The notes below the pieces were generated by a model. The model searched no databases. It worked only from the letters and a program-made list of their open reading frames with translations, and was not told the origin of the DNA. From GWE2-42-39 sp034003625 (GTDB taxonomy: Bacteria; Bacteroidota; Bacteroidia; Bacteroidales; Prolixibacteraceae): a stretch of DNA of 64,000 bases. Positions 27,594 through 37,354 of the stretch are shown here, one piece after another (the first letter of the stretch is position 1; the number at the start of each line of letters is the position of its first letter). Position numbers and translations under genes: made by a program. The stretch spans positions 52,172-116,171 of the forward strand of contig JAVEYG010000011.1 in the NCBI GenBank assembly GCA_034003625.1, in the 5' to 3' direction.

Positions 27594-29180
27594 TTATTTC
27601 AGCATCAAAACCCAGTCATTGTCATCGGCAGCACTACCGGGGGTATCGAATACCATATCCCCTGAACCGGTTTTGATGCTTTTTTTGAAAGGCGTCATTT
27701 TTGCTGATTCATTGCCACCAACCCACCACATCCCGTTTCGGGGATTGAACCAGTAGGCATTCAACTTTCCCGTTAATCTGGAAAGATCGAGATGAAGGTC
27801 CCTGCCATTGGCTGTATACACCAGCGCCCAGCGCCCATCGCTGCTGCGCATGGCCGTAATCCGGTCCGATCTTCCGTTCGCGCTTGTGCGATGTTTTCCG
27901 CCACCATCGCCATCATTTGTAGTAATTCCATCACCAACAGTAGCCCCCTGATCTCCAATAATAAGTGCCTGATCTGGGGTACGCTGCAGAAATTGTTTAT
28001 CAGTCCACACTTCCCGCGCTATTTCGTACAAATATTTCATTTGGATGCCTCCCGGAAGTTGAAGCAGTTCCCTCCAGTTTGCGGGAAATTTCCAGAGTTC
28101 TTCTGCGCCATAATTATGTCCAAAGCCACCAGCCAGAACCGTTTGATAAGCCTGGTAACGAATGCCCCAGTCGGTTATGGCCTTTTCGTACCTTCCTTCA
28201 TAAAGCCAGGTCGGTTTCACAGGTTTCAGGTTATAGTCGTACGGAACCGACACGAATTGGTCGTAAGGCGTATCTTGTATGGAATTAAACGTCAGCCAGG
28301 GTTCGTTGTGGAACCATTCCGAAGAATTGGGCGCCCACTTTCGCGGATGATACGAAATGACGATATTGCTGTAAACGGCCTTGCCATCGGGTTTTTCCGG
28401 TTCCCCTCCTGCCCCGTCGGCCAGTCCTTCTGCCATCGAAGAATAAACTGCCCGGTAATCGTAAATTCGGGTCCGTTCGCCGCGCGTTTTCGAATCGTAC
28501 ACTGCAGAACGGTCGCCTCCAACCATCCAGATAATATTCGTTTTATCTTTGTAGCGGTTGCCCAACCAATGCCCGTACTTATAGGCATTCAATTCATCAA
28601 AAATAATCATCGAATCAGGCTCACCGCTGTATTTTCCTGAAAACCAATCGCCCCAAGCCGGGTGCAAACTCACATACATTCCCATTTCGCCGGCTGTTTC
28701 CACCACATAATCGAGGTGGTCCCAAAAATCATATTCATCATCCGAATGTGGATTATTCCCGGTAGTGGTAATTGGCTGTAACGGATTGGGCATCCCGTTT
28801 TTACCGAGTCCGAAAGCAAAATCGCCATAAAAATTTCGTCCCGGAGATTTTGGCTCAAAATCAAGGATCATCACTGAAAAAGTATTTATTTTTCTTTCTG
28901 ATAATGTGCTGATTAATTCTTTGACATCTTCTCTTGATCCATTCCGTAAAAGTTGCCAGACCGTATAATTATTCAAAAAGACTGGTTTTCCTAAAGAGGT
29001 AGCCATCAAGTGTGGATTTTCAGTACTGACGACCAGTCTTTCCGGTGAAGAAACTTTTTTGCCAACACCCCGGGCAAAAATGCCGGTTGATATGCAGAGC
29101 ACAAAAAATCCCAGTAGAATTACCTGTTTTGAACAGCCTGTTCTGCGATTTAGTGATTGAGTTAACGTATTCGTATTCAT
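27594..29180 (-). CDS. GH140-like glycosidase (DUF4038 domain), intact copy
   Basis: 528 aa. A signal peptide (hydrophobic 20-35, cut near IFARG) follows a polar leader. Then comes the DUF4038 (alpha/beta)8 barrel: NPHLMATSLGKPVFLNNYTVWQ split over two motifs, NFYGDFAF, YVVETAGEMGMYVSLHPAWGDW, NIIWMVGGDRSA, WLYEGRYEK and QTVLAGGFGHNYGAEELW. The C-terminal beta-sandwich (about 430-528) is of the putative collagen-binding type that accompanies this domain (RWALVYTANGRDLHLDLS, NAYWFNPRNG). The founding GH140 enzyme is an apiosidase acting on rhamnogalacturonan II, so apiose or a similar side-chain sugar is a candidate substrate. A frameshifted remnant of a second copy lies at 18577-18835. Confidence 0.85.
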   Translation of the reverse strand: MNTNTLTQSLNRRTGCSKQVILLGFFVLCISTGIFARGVGKKVSSPERLVVSTENPHLMATSLGKPVFLNNYTVWQLLRNGSREDVKELISTLSERKINTFSVMILDFEPKSPGRNFYGDFAFGLGKNGMPNPLQPITTTGNNPHSDDEYDFWDHLDYVVETAGEMGMYVSLHPAWGDWFSGKYSGEPDSMIIFDELNAYKYGHWLGNRYKDKTNIIWMVGGDRSAVYDSKTRGERTRIYDYRAVYSSMAEGLADGAGGEPEKPDGKAVYSNIVISYHPRKWAPNSSEWFHNEPWLTFNSIQDTPYDQFVSVPYDYNLKPVKPTWLYEGRYEKAITDWGIRYQAYQTVLAGGFGHNYGAEELWKFPANWRELLQLPGGIQMKYLYEIAREVWTDKQFLQRTPDQALIIGDQGATVGDGITTNDGDGGGKHRTSANGRSDRITAMRSSDGRWALVYTANGRDLHLDLSRLTGKLNAYWFNPRNGMWWVGGNESAKMTPFKKSIKTGSGDMVFDTPGSAADDNDWVLMLK

Positions 29181-29206
29181 TGCTGTTTGTGCTTAAGCCA
29201 TAGCTT

Positions 29207-30832
29207 CTAATCGGCTGTAACCTTGCTCCCCCACCAATTGTTTCCCGGATCGAAATCTTTCGATAAGAATTCCATCCGCTGTCTCTCTAACTTTGGCAAC
29301 ATATTGTTCCTTACATCTTCAAGGTGTTTCCTTTCCATTTCAGCGCTGTAGCCGGGATCCTTTTCGGGATAACGGGCACCTACTTCATTGAGATACCCAA
29401 AGAGTTTTTTATGCAATTCTTTCGCTTTTTCAGGATAAACATTTGCCAAATCGGATGTTTCCTGAAGGTCGGTTTGCAAATTGTACAATTCGTTCCGACC
29501 ATCTTCGTAATAATGAATCAATTTCCAGTCGCCGTCACGTATAACCGACGACGGTTCGCCTCCCTGGTTTCCGTAGTGCGGATAATGCCAGAACAACGGG
29601 CGTTCAGCAATACTTTCTCCTTTCAGCAATGGCAAAAGGCTTACTCCGTCAGCATGTTCTTCCGGAAGAAGTGCAACTTTGGTCAAATCCAGAATCGTCG
29701 GATAAAAGTCGGTCCCGGTAACCGGCACATCACACTTCTCCCCTCCTTTAGTCAGTCCCGGAACTTTGATGAAATAGGGTTCGCGAATGCCCCCTTCAAA
29801 CTGGTAGCCTTTTCCGGCCTTAAATGGCAGGTTCGATGTCGAGAAATCGTCGCCGGCAGCTACCCCTCCGTTGTCGGAAGTGAAAATAACAATGGTATTT
29901 TCAGCCATATCCAGCTCATCCAAAGCATTCAGGACTTTCCCCACTGCATCGTCCATCGTTTCAACCAGCCCGGCATAAACCGGATTATCCTGAACCTGAC
30001 GGATAGGGAGAAAATGCCCCATTTTATAGCCAGTTTTAGCGATACCGTTCAGTTCTGCTTTTTTCCGGTATTTATCCCACTTTTTCTGCGTGGTTTCAAT
30101 GGGCCCATGCACCGCGTAGAATGACAGAAATGCAAACACAGGTTGGCCGGTTTGCTTCGGGTTATTCGCGTTTAAAAATTGAACGGTTTCTTCGGCCAGG
30201 CGCATGGATAAATTTTCTCCGTCTTTTTTGTTTTCCAGATTGGGGTTTTCCCAGGGCGAATAATAGCCGCCAATCGGGCTTCCCTTGTCCCAACCTCCTT
30301 TGTTGATGTCAAAACCATGATCTTCAGGCCATGATCCCTTTTCGCCCAAATGCCATTTTCCTGCAAAAAAAGTTTTGTACCCGGCCTTTTTCAATGCTTC
30401 AGGCAAAACAGTGTATTCTGAAGGTAACTGGCGCACATATTCGGGTGGCAGCAACAGGTTGTGCCGCTGTTGTTTTCTCCAATCCTCGCCGGTATGGGCG
30501 CCAATCCAATCGGTAATCCCGTGCCGGGCTGGTGTTTTTCCGGTAAAGATACTTGCCCGCGATGGGCTGCAAACCTGACAGGCCGCGTACCCATTGGTAA
30601 AAGTCATCCCCTCGTTCGCTATCCGGTCGATGTTGGGAGTTTCGTAATATCTGCTTCCCGTACAGCTTAGATCATTTGCGCCAAAGTCATCGGCCAGAAT
30701 GAACAGTACGTTCATCGGGGTATCATTATTGACTTGCGCCGGTTTTTTATCGGGAGAGCAACCGGTAAATGCCCCCGACAGCAACAAAGCGGAAATTGAA
30801 AAAGCGGAATATTTGAATTCGGAATTTATCAT
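29207..30832 (-). CDS. Secreted S1-family (type I) sulfatase, copy A
   Basis: 541 aa, a lipoprotein with a lipobox-like F-T-G-C at Cys25. Formylglycine signature C-S-P-S-R-A-S-I-F-T-G-K starting at Cys88. Calcium aspartates are D48-D49, and FTSDNGG is also present. The long stretches shared with copy B at 18960 (GYYSPWENPNLEN, HFLPIRQVQDNPVYAGL, RPLFWHYPHYGNQGGEPSS) show a recent or well-kept duplication, so both probably act on the same kind of sulfate group. The differences are mainly in the first 30 residues and the C-terminal tail. It sits between the GH28-like gene (27 bp) and the GH140-like gene (26 bp) in a tight operon. Confidence 0.95.
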   Translation of the reverse strand: MINSEFKYSAFSISALLLSGAFTGCSPDKKPAQVNNDTPMNVLFILADDFGANDLSCTGSRYYETPNIDRIANEGMTFTNGYAACQVCSPSRASIFTGKTPARHGITDWIGAHTGEDWRKQQRHNLLLPPEYVRQLPSEYTVLPEALKKAGYKTFFAGKWHLGEKGSWPEDHGFDINKGGWDKGSPIGGYYSPWENPNLENKKDGENLSMRLAEETVQFLNANNPKQTGQPVFAFLSFYAVHGPIETTQKKWDKYRKKAELNGIAKTGYKMGHFLPIRQVQDNPVYAGLVETMDDAVGKVLNALDELDMAENTIVIFTSDNGGVAAGDDFSTSNLPFKAGKGYQFEGGIREPYFIKVPGLTKGGEKCDVPVTGTDFYPTILDLTKVALLPEEHADGVSLLPLLKGESIAERPLFWHYPHYGNQGGEPSSVIRDGDWKLIHYYEDGRNELYNLQTDLQETSDLANVYPEKAKELHKKLFGYLNEVGARYPEKDPGYSAEMERKHLEDVRNNMLPKLERQRMEFLSKDFDPGNNWWGSKVTAD

Positions 30833-30859
30833 CGCCTTGATTTTTAGATTAATACGTGA

Positions 30860-32431
30860 CTATTTCATAATGTTGTTCATCATGCGTATCTCGTTCCTGA
30901 ATTTTTCATCAGTCAGTTTAAATACCTGACTGATTTTATGAAAATCGTTGTTCATAATCGTAATATCGCTGACATTCCCTTCAAAAGAAAGAAAAGGAGC
31001 GGAAGTGGACTGCGGCTTGTTGGTGTGAATGAACATATCCTTTACATCCTTGCACCTGAACACAGCTTTCGCCTCATCATCGATTTTTGCAGTGACATGG
31101 TTCAGCACGACCCCTTCGGCATCTTCGAAGAAGATGGCCGGTCTTTTCTCCTCTTTGATGTAGTCGAACTGAACATTATTGAATTGTACATCTTTCACGT
31201 GGCGACAATTGAAAGCGTAGGCAGGTGTGATTCCCCAGTTTTTGTACTCGGGATAAGTATGGGGCAAATCCGCCATCACGATTTCGGCATGTTCTTTTGT
31301 CCCGCCGCCAGCAAACTGCATGTAAATGTTATTGAGCTGAACGTTTTCAATCAGGTATCCGGGTTGCCCTGCCAAACCGACCCCTATTCTTGAATCGAAT
31401 GCTTCTTTGTAGTATGGGTTTGTTTTGTCGGGCAGCCAGCAGCCAACGCCATCGGCAATTACATTGGAAATGACAACATTCCGGATAATGCCGGATTGCG
31501 TGGTGTATTCTGGTCTGGCTCCCAGCTTCAGAAAGACTCCACCATTCACATTGTGCATGGTGATGTTGCTGAAATTCACCCGTTCGATCCGGGCGCCGTC
31601 GACGCTAAAAATGGCAATCCCGGAAAAGCGAGAATCGTAAACAGTACAATTTGTTACGGTTATGTCTTCAAAGCTCCCAATGCTGACGGCGCCAAGCTTG
31701 AGGCCATTTGCCATACTCTTGATGACACAATTGGTAACGGTGACATTTTTTACGCCCCGGTCAGAATAACTTTTCGTACAAATGCCATCGTCGCCCACAT
31801 CGATAAAACAGTTGGCCACTCGTACTCCATGACAATCGTCGAACTCGAAGGCGCTGTTGTTGGCCACTGCATTACTTATTACTGTTACCCCATCAGCGTG
31901 GATGTTGGTACAATCATCAAATTTGGAACACCATCGGGCGCCATTCCGCAAGGTGTAATCCCTCAACTTCACATTGGTACATTTGGCAAAGAATATGGTA
32001 TTTGGCCGGTTGGGCAAACCATTGAAATGGTCGTCGCTCTTGAAAACAGGATGTTCTCCGTTCCCGTGAATGGTGCCCCGTCCAAGTATCGCAATATTTT
32101 CCTGATCTTCGGAATAGATAAACGCATAATTGTTTCGATATACCTGTTTATAGGCTTTCATATCGGCAACACCCTTCAGTGTAGCGCCTTCGTTCAGGAA
32201 AAGACTGACATTGCTCTTAATAAAAATGGTTGCTGAAAGAAAGGTGCCGTTAGGGAAAACCACTGTTCCGCCGCCATCTTTGTTGCATTGATCGATGGCC
32301 TTCTGGATACTTTGGGTGCTGATGGTTTTACCATCGCCCTTCGCGCCAAAATCGACCACGTTGTATGTCTTCTGAGAAAATGCGATCATTCCCAGAAATA
32401 CAAAAACAAGAGTTAGAAGAGTTGTTTTCAT
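30860..32431 (-). CDS. GH28-like secreted beta-helix glycosidase, copy A
   Basis: 523 aa. Signal peptide MKTTLLTLVFVFLGMIAFSQ, then KTYNVVDFGAKGDGKTIST, as in copy B. Beta-helix coils run through the protein, with the active-site region SAFEFDDC (near 194), DVGDDGIC (near 215), ANGLKLG (near 244) and SGIAIF (near 270). The Asp pair of GH28 is kept, but the GHG and RIK motifs of true polygalacturonases are replaced, even more than in copy B. The two copies are clearly related yet much more diverged than their sulfatase partners, so they may cut different linkages. It is 3 bp from the beta-helix protein upstream, so translational coupling is likely. Confidence 0.82.
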   Translation of the reverse strand: MKTTLLTLVFVFLGMIAFSQKTYNVVDFGAKGDGKTISTQSIQKAIDQCNKDGGGTVVFPNGTFLSATIFIKSNVSLFLNEGATLKGVADMKAYKQVYRNNYAFIYSEDQENIAILGRGTIHGNGEHPVFKSDDHFNGLPNRPNTIFFAKCTNVKLRDYTLRNGARWCSKFDDCTNIHADGVTVISNAVANNSAFEFDDCHGVRVANCFIDVGDDGICTKSYSDRGVKNVTVTNCVIKSMANGLKLGAVSIGSFEDITVTNCTVYDSRFSGIAIFSVDGARIERVNFSNITMHNVNGGVFLKLGARPEYTTQSGIIRNVVISNVIADGVGCWLPDKTNPYYKEAFDSRIGVGLAGQPGYLIENVQLNNIYMQFAGGGTKEHAEIVMADLPHTYPEYKNWGITPAYAFNCRHVKDVQFNNVQFDYIKEEKRPAIFFEDAEGVVLNHVTAKIDDEAKAVFRCKDVKDMFIHTNKPQSTSAPFLSFEGNVSDITIMNNDFHKISQVFKLTDEKFRNEIRMMNNIMK

Positions 32432-32434
32432 AAT

Positions 32435-34075
32435 TTATTGATTTCGAATTTTATTTAAACGTTGCTTCAGTTGCGCCTCAAACAGGCTTTCCGGCAAACT
32501 GCCTTTCGTTACAATATCAAGTGCTCCGGGATAATCGCCGTGTGCAAAGTGGTCACTTCGGAAATCTCCCCGGCATTCAATTTCGTAGTTCATGCCGGTG
32601 GGAGGTTTGGCAACAATGGCATAACCGGGCGCTTCCACCGTGCATTTGTAAGCGACGGTTGTACACGAAGCCCATCCGTGCCCGTTGGAGTTGACGCCGT
32701 GATTTCCCAACCAAAGCATTTTTGGATCAAATTCATTGCCATCCTCCGGGACAGTTGTTTGCCGGAAGGCACAATTATCAAAAAGTGTCCCGTTGACCCA
32801 ACGCTGATGCCCGTCTTCGGTGGCAGCATAGTTGTTTTCGGCAATACAGTTCAGAAAAACATTTCCGGAATCCATTCCATGCCCACCGCCCACAAAACAG
32901 TGCCTGCCTTTCGAGGCGAAACAGTTTTTGAAAAGAACCAGCTGCCCCCCCCGTGTCTGAAAGTTATAGCGCCGGGCAGATGTTATTTTTGAATGCGGGT
33001 CGATGGCTTCGCAATCCGTCACGGTGATCCGGCTACTTTCGATCAAATAAAAACCGGAGCTGTAAAAGTTCCTGGTGTGTACATTCCGGAACCAACAATT
33101 TTCGACCCGTTGTGCCTGAATACATGTCTTTGCATGGTTTTCGTTGAAAGTATCCGAAGAAATATCGGCATCAATGGATAAATCTTCAACCCCTATTTGT
33201 TTTCTGGTAATTATTGAATACCTGAAAACCATACACTGCGCAAGACTTTTTACCAAAGAATACATGACCGGCGCATCAATCTGAATTGTGTTACCATCCA
33301 CATCCGTTACATAGCGATAGTAACGAATGGGAACCGAACCCACAGGCCATTGTTTCGGCGCAGGCGCACCACCTCCTATTGCAGACAACCATTTATCCGT
33401 GCAGGGATGTTCAATAATGATCCGGTCGCCAACTTCCAGGGTATGTCCCGGTGAAATATTGAAACTCCTGTCTCCCGCATACACCACTTCGTCGGTGATG
33501 TTCCACAAAGAGCCATCTTTCCCGTCATCCCACAGTTCGGTCGGGAAAGAAGACGGGATTTCGGGGCCGATGCGAATTACTTGTTTCGCCGCCTTGGTAT
33601 CAATATTTTGCAGAACGGTTGATTCGATTCCTCTGCCGCGCAGCACAATTCCATCCGCATCAATAATCAGTTCCGTAATGTTCCAAACGCCTTCTCCAAG
33701 CTCCACGGCACCGCGATAGCCGTATTTGTTTAACGGAAGTTCAGCCACCGAGTTGATCGCTTTCTGGATTCGGACTGTTTCATCGCCTGAAGGATTTATC
33801 AGTTTGACGACTGTTTGATAGTGTTTCCCTGAAACCGGCAAAGGACAGTTGCTGTTCATGTATCCGGCATAAGAAAAATCAGGAATTTTATAACCATCGC
33901 TGTCAGCAGGAGATTGCAAGATACCACCCGTTTCCACCAGGTATACATGTTTGGATGGCCCGACTGCCCTTTGTTGCATTTCATCGGGGTAACCGGTACT
34001 TTTACCGGAAAGACCGAATGCCGATAAAATTAAACATTCAACCAAAATCGCGCTATGAATGATTGCCTTGTTCAT
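32435..34075 (-). CDS. Secreted right-handed beta-helix protein, possible polysaccharide lyase
   Basis: 546 aa with an N-terminal signal (residues 5-24). From about residue 95 the sequence reads as a pectate-lyase-superfamily helix: DETVRIQKAINSVAEL, AVELGEGVWNITELIIDADGIVLRGRG, VENCWFRNVHTRNFYSSGFYLIESSRITVTDCEA, VLFKNCFASKGRHCFVGG and LNCIAENNYAATEDGHQRWVNG. I do not recognise a specific CAZy family. His-rich loops (GGGHGMDSGN, EDGHQRW, GNHGVNSNGHGW) could form an active or metal site. Its position between a propeller gene and the GH28-like gene makes a lyase or hydrolase on the same polymer likely (inference). Confidence 0.75.
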   Translation of the reverse strand: MNKAIIHSAILVECLILSAFGLSGKSTGYPDEMQQRAVGPSKHVYLVETGGILQSPADSDGYKIPDFSYAGYMNSNCPLPVSGKHYQTVVKLINPSGDETVRIQKAINSVAELPLNKYGYRGAVELGEGVWNITELIIDADGIVLRGRGIESTVLQNIDTKAAKQVIRIGPEIPSSFPTELWDDGKDGSLWNITDEVVYAGDRSFNISPGHTLEVGDRIIIEHPCTDKWLSAIGGGAPAPKQWPVGSVPIRYYRYVTDVDGNTIQIDAPVMYSLVKSLAQCMVFRYSIITRKQIGVEDLSIDADISSDTFNENHAKTCIQAQRVENCWFRNVHTRNFYSSGFYLIESSRITVTDCEAIDPHSKITSARRYNFQTRGGQLVLFKNCFASKGRHCFVGGGHGMDSGNVFLNCIAENNYAATEDGHQRWVNGTLFDNCAFRQTTVPEDGNEFDPKMLWLGNHGVNSNGHGWASCTTVAYKCTVEAPGYAIVAKPPTGMNYEIECRGDFRSDHFAHGDYPGALDIVTKGSLPESLFEAQLKQRLNKIRNQ

Positions 34076-34119
34076 TTTGTTATATTTTAAACTACTTCAA
34101 CCTAACTTATCCGGCCTTC

Positions 34120-35175
34120 CTAAAATAATGAATTATCTATTCGGAGTACCGCCCCACTCGAAGTATTATACTTTCCACCCATCAATGCCAAAAACAAATG
34201 GGTTGCCTTTCCGTCTTTTATCAGGAGTTGAGGACGTTCAAACCGGTTCAACGGTTCATCCGGAAAATAACAGGTGCTTTCCTTGTATGCAAACATGGGT
34301 TCGGACCAGTTCAGGCCATCTTCGGAAAAGAGGTACAACCCTGCCCTTTCGTTGTAAACTCCCATATCGCGCATAATGATATGAAATTTTCCATCCTGAA
34401 ACCACACATAGGCATCTTCAACCTGTGCATTGATGGATGAAAAGGAAATGACCGGGTTCTTGTCGTATTTTTGATAGGGCCCTTCCGGGAAATCAGCAAA
34501 AGCAACCCCCATTTTCCGTAAGTTATCGTTATTCACATCCCATGCCTTGTAATAAAGCCAAAGTTTGCCACTTGGATGGTGCAGTAATGCCGGGTTGGTA
34601 GTTAAAAAGCTGTCCCAGTCATTTGTATTTTTACTGGTATTCAGTATCATACCATCGTTGCCAACCCGTTTCCACGGCCCATTCAGAGAATTTGAAACTA
34701 CAAGGCCAATCCGTTGTGTACTGGCATGATGGGCATGGTTTTTATTGGCCACTTTCAGGTTGTTCCCAATATAGTACAACAGGTATTGTTCGCCTACTTT
34801 GTGAATCGTGGGGTTATGAATCGTATCGGCATCCCAATGTGTTGATCCCCTGCCTTTCAAAACTGTTCCCAGCACATGGTAAGGCCCTTCAGGCTTTTCT
34901 GCAACAGCATGTGCAATTTCACTTTTTCTCAGCCAGTTATCGTGCCCTCCTCTCCATCGTGAAAAAAAGACATGAACCAATCCATCTTCTCCAATAATGG
35001 GTGAACATCCCCAAACATTCCATCCTTCCTGTTCAAGAATCCGATTGCCTTTTCCTGTCAATGATCTGGAAAATTGAGATTCCCTGGCATCTGCTTGCTG
35101 TGAAAACAAATTCAGCGGAAGAAAACCCGCCAGGGAAATGCCCATCGAATTTTTTATAAAACTTCTTCTTTTCAT
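34120..35175 (-). CDS. TAT-exported five-bladed beta-propeller glycosidase-like protein
   Basis: 351 aa. The leader MKRRSFIKNSMGISLAGFLP is of the twin-arginine type. Propeller blades: GCSPIIGEDGLVHVFFSRW, TIHNPTIHKVGEQYLLYYIG, TTNPALLHHPSGKLWLYYKAW and VEDAYVWFQDGKFHIIMRDMG, ending RFERPQLLIKDGKATHLFLAL. The pattern is that of GH43/GH117-like enzymes, which remove terminal arabinose, galactose, anhydrogalactose or similar sugars. The family cannot be fixed by eye. It is the first enzyme gene after the SusC/SusD pairs. It is related to the protein at 24065, which supports duplication of a larger block. Confidence 0.75.
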   Translation of the reverse strand: MKRRSFIKNSMGISLAGFLPLNLFSQQADARESQFSRSLTGKGNRILEQEGWNVWGCSPIIGEDGLVHVFFSRWRGGHDNWLRKSEIAHAVAEKPEGPYHVLGTVLKGRGSTHWDADTIHNPTIHKVGEQYLLYYIGNNLKVANKNHAHHASTQRIGLVVSNSLNGPWKRVGNDGMILNTSKNTNDWDSFLTTNPALLHHPSGKLWLYYKAWDVNNDNLRKMGVAFADFPEGPYQKYDKNPVISFSSINAQVEDAYVWFQDGKFHIIMRDMGVYNERAGLYLFSEDGLNWSEPMFAYKESTCYFPDEPLNRFERPQLLIKDGKATHLFLALMGGKYNTSSGAVLRIDNSLF

Positions 35176-35455
35176 AATATCTTTCTAAACTGAAGCAAAG
35201 ACGATGCTACCTGTGTCATTACTAAATTTGCGGCAAAGCGACGGGATACCGAAAGCAAACATTGAATCAATCCATTACCGGATTGCCCGTTAAACTTACG
35301 GACAAACACTTTACCCATTTTGACATGATTGCTGTTATCAGGCAACCCCAAGCAGTTTGGTGATGCTACAAATCTCCGTTTTTGCTTTCCCGTTTTGATG
35401 TATTGATCAGGGCTCGGGATTTGTTTTTGCAACCCCCGGACCCCTGATTTGTAAA

Positions 35456-37309
35456 TTAATTATTGTCTGCTTCCGGAGAACCTGGCCAACCCGGATTTTG
35501 AACCAGGTTGGGGTTTTTCTGTATTTCCGGCTGAGGTATTGGCAAAATGTACCATGAACTTTCAAATGCACGAGGCTGTTCAACCAATTGATACTTCAAC
35601 TTTTTTGCAGCTCCCGGTGCATCCCGGTATAAGACTGGTTGCAGGATGGATGCTGTCCGTTGCGACTCGACCGGGAATTTCCAACGGCGTATGTCATAGA
35701 AGGTCGCATCTTCGAAGTTCATTTCAACAATTCGTTCCTGCCGGACTTCTTTTCTAAACTGGTCTTTGGACAAACCAGCTTCCATCAGAGGCATACTGTA
35801 CGTGTTGCCCATAAACTCGGGATAGGACATGCACTTCGTCCGGGCGCGGATTAAGTTGACTGCCTGGGTCGCTGTTAAACCAACGCCCAATTGATCCACA
35901 TCCGGGCCGTACGCTTCATTCATGGCTTCGGCATACATCAGCAGTACATCGGCATAACGCAAAAATGGGAAATTGTGGTGGGCAAGCCCGCCTGCGGCAC
36001 TTCTGAGTGGATCAATATTCAGGTCGCACATCTTGATATTGTAGAGATAGGTATTAATCTGTCCCAGGTTTGCAGCCTTGTCGGCATTTGAGGTATTTTC
36101 ACCCAATTCCCACACTTTCACGATCCGGTTGCGGCGCAGGTTTGCACCATTGTAAGCCACATCCCTGTAAAAACGAGGATCAAGATTTACAAACGGATTC
36201 TGCAAATCGAAACCTCCGTTGGGGTCATTCTGATCGTATGCCTTCCCGTCTTTTACGATTTTATAATATTGCATCATATTATAGGTCAACTGGTTCCTGC
36301 CTGCATTGGTGGCATTCCAGCCAATATAACTTGGCAATGTTGACCGTTCCCAATGATAGCCAGGAGCCGTGATGCGGGCGAAGATAATCTCTTCGTTGGT
36401 GAAAGTGGTAAACAACTTGGTGATATCGCCAACCAACTGGTACTGGTTCAGTTTAATCACGTCGGCAGCGGCCTGTGCAGCCAATTTCCATTTATCCGGA
36501 TTATATTGTCCGCGAAATGGAGAGTCGTCGGGTTTATTGGGATCGTTGAACAACGGACTGGCAGCAAACAACAACGCCTGTGCTTTTAAGGCCATGGCTG
36601 CGCCCTTTGTAGCCCTTCCTATCTGGCTTGAAGGCCAGCTTAACGGTAAGCCGGATGCTGCTTCGTTACAGAGTGTCACAATATGCTGAACACATTCATC
36701 GTAAGTGTTCCGTTCAGCTTTAAGTTCGGGATCTGTTGTATTCAACACGTGATCAACAATGGTGAAACCTCCATAATTTTTTAGAAGGTCCATGTAGAAA
36801 AAGGCCAGCAAAAATTTGGCTTCATTTTTTTTCACGTCTTTTTCGGTTTGGCCGTAACCATATTCGGCATCATAAGGAACTTTGTCGATATTTTCCAGGA
36901 ACAAGAGGGCGGCCCGGATCGCGGCATAGTCGAAGCGGTAAAAATCGCCAAAGTCGCTTGCCCTGGTTGCGTTGGTTGAAACATACTGGGTCGACGGTGA
37001 AAAACTGCCGGCATGCCACCAGAAGGCATGAGCAAACGCTAAGGTTGTTGAACCATACACACTGTAGGCCTCAGCCATACAACTTTGTGCCATCTTACCG
37101 CTGTTATTCTGGTTATTCAACAGGTAATCGGGAATCCTGACATACACATCCGTCAGTATCTTCTCTGCATTCCGGATATCTGAGAAAACAGCTTCAAGGT
37201 TCAAATCCCCGGTATCTTCTTTTTCAAGCAAATCATTAAAATCCTGGCATGAAACCATCATCAGAGCAATGATCACCGGAATTCCTATTATTTTGTTTAT
37301 CCATTTCAT
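35456..37309 (-). CDS. SusD-like outer-membrane glycan-binding lipoprotein (pair 1)
   Basis: 617 aa from MKWINKIIGIPVIIALMMVSC, with the lipid-anchor Cys at 21. A start 42 bp upstream puts a charged stretch before the signal peptide and is rejected. SusD/RagB features: FSDIRNAEKILTDVYVRIP, AKFLLAFFYMDLLKNYGG, RATKGAAMALKAQALLFAASPLFNDP, FPFLRYADVLLMYAEAMNEAYG, QFRKEVRQERIVEMNFEDATFYDIRRWKF and the C-terminal WYILPIPQPEIQKNPNLVQNPGW. It sits on the cell surface as a lid for the SusC channel encoded 45 bp upstream. The 280 bp downstream (35176-35455), before the propeller gene, holds no recognisable gene. Confidence 0.95.
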   Translation of the reverse strand: MKWINKIIGIPVIIALMMVSCQDFNDLLEKEDTGDLNLEAVFSDIRNAEKILTDVYVRIPDYLLNNQNNSGKMAQSCMAEAYSVYGSTTLAFAHAFWWHAGSFSPSTQYVSTNATRASDFGDFYRFDYAAIRAALLFLENIDKVPYDAEYGYGQTEKDVKKNEAKFLLAFFYMDLLKNYGGFTIVDHVLNTTDPELKAERNTYDECVQHIVTLCNEAASGLPLSWPSSQIGRATKGAAMALKAQALLFAASPLFNDPNKPDDSPFRGQYNPDKWKLAAQAAADVIKLNQYQLVGDITKLFTTFTNEEIIFARITAPGYHWERSTLPSYIGWNATNAGRNQLTYNMMQYYKIVKDGKAYDQNDPNGGFDLQNPFVNLDPRFYRDVAYNGANLRRNRIVKVWELGENTSNADKAANLGQINTYLYNIKMCDLNIDPLRSAAGGLAHHNFPFLRYADVLLMYAEAMNEAYGPDVDQLGVGLTATQAVNLIRARTKCMSYPEFMGNTYSMPLMEAGLSKDQFRKEVRQERIVEMNFEDATFYDIRRWKFPVESQRTASILQPVLYRDAPGAAKKLKYQLVEQPRAFESSWYILPIPQPEIQKNPNLVQNPGWPGSPEADNN

Positions 37310-37354
37310 GTTACTAACTTTTAATTGTTGTTTCAAATTCACGTCAATCATGAT

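Noticed and set aside
27792..28640. 282-codon plus-strand open frame
   Set aside because: Antisense to the GH140-like gene, which has strong family motifs.
35172..35432. 86-codon minus-strand ORF in the gap after the SusD gene
   Set aside because: No family resemblance, overlaps the next gene's start; judged non-coding.
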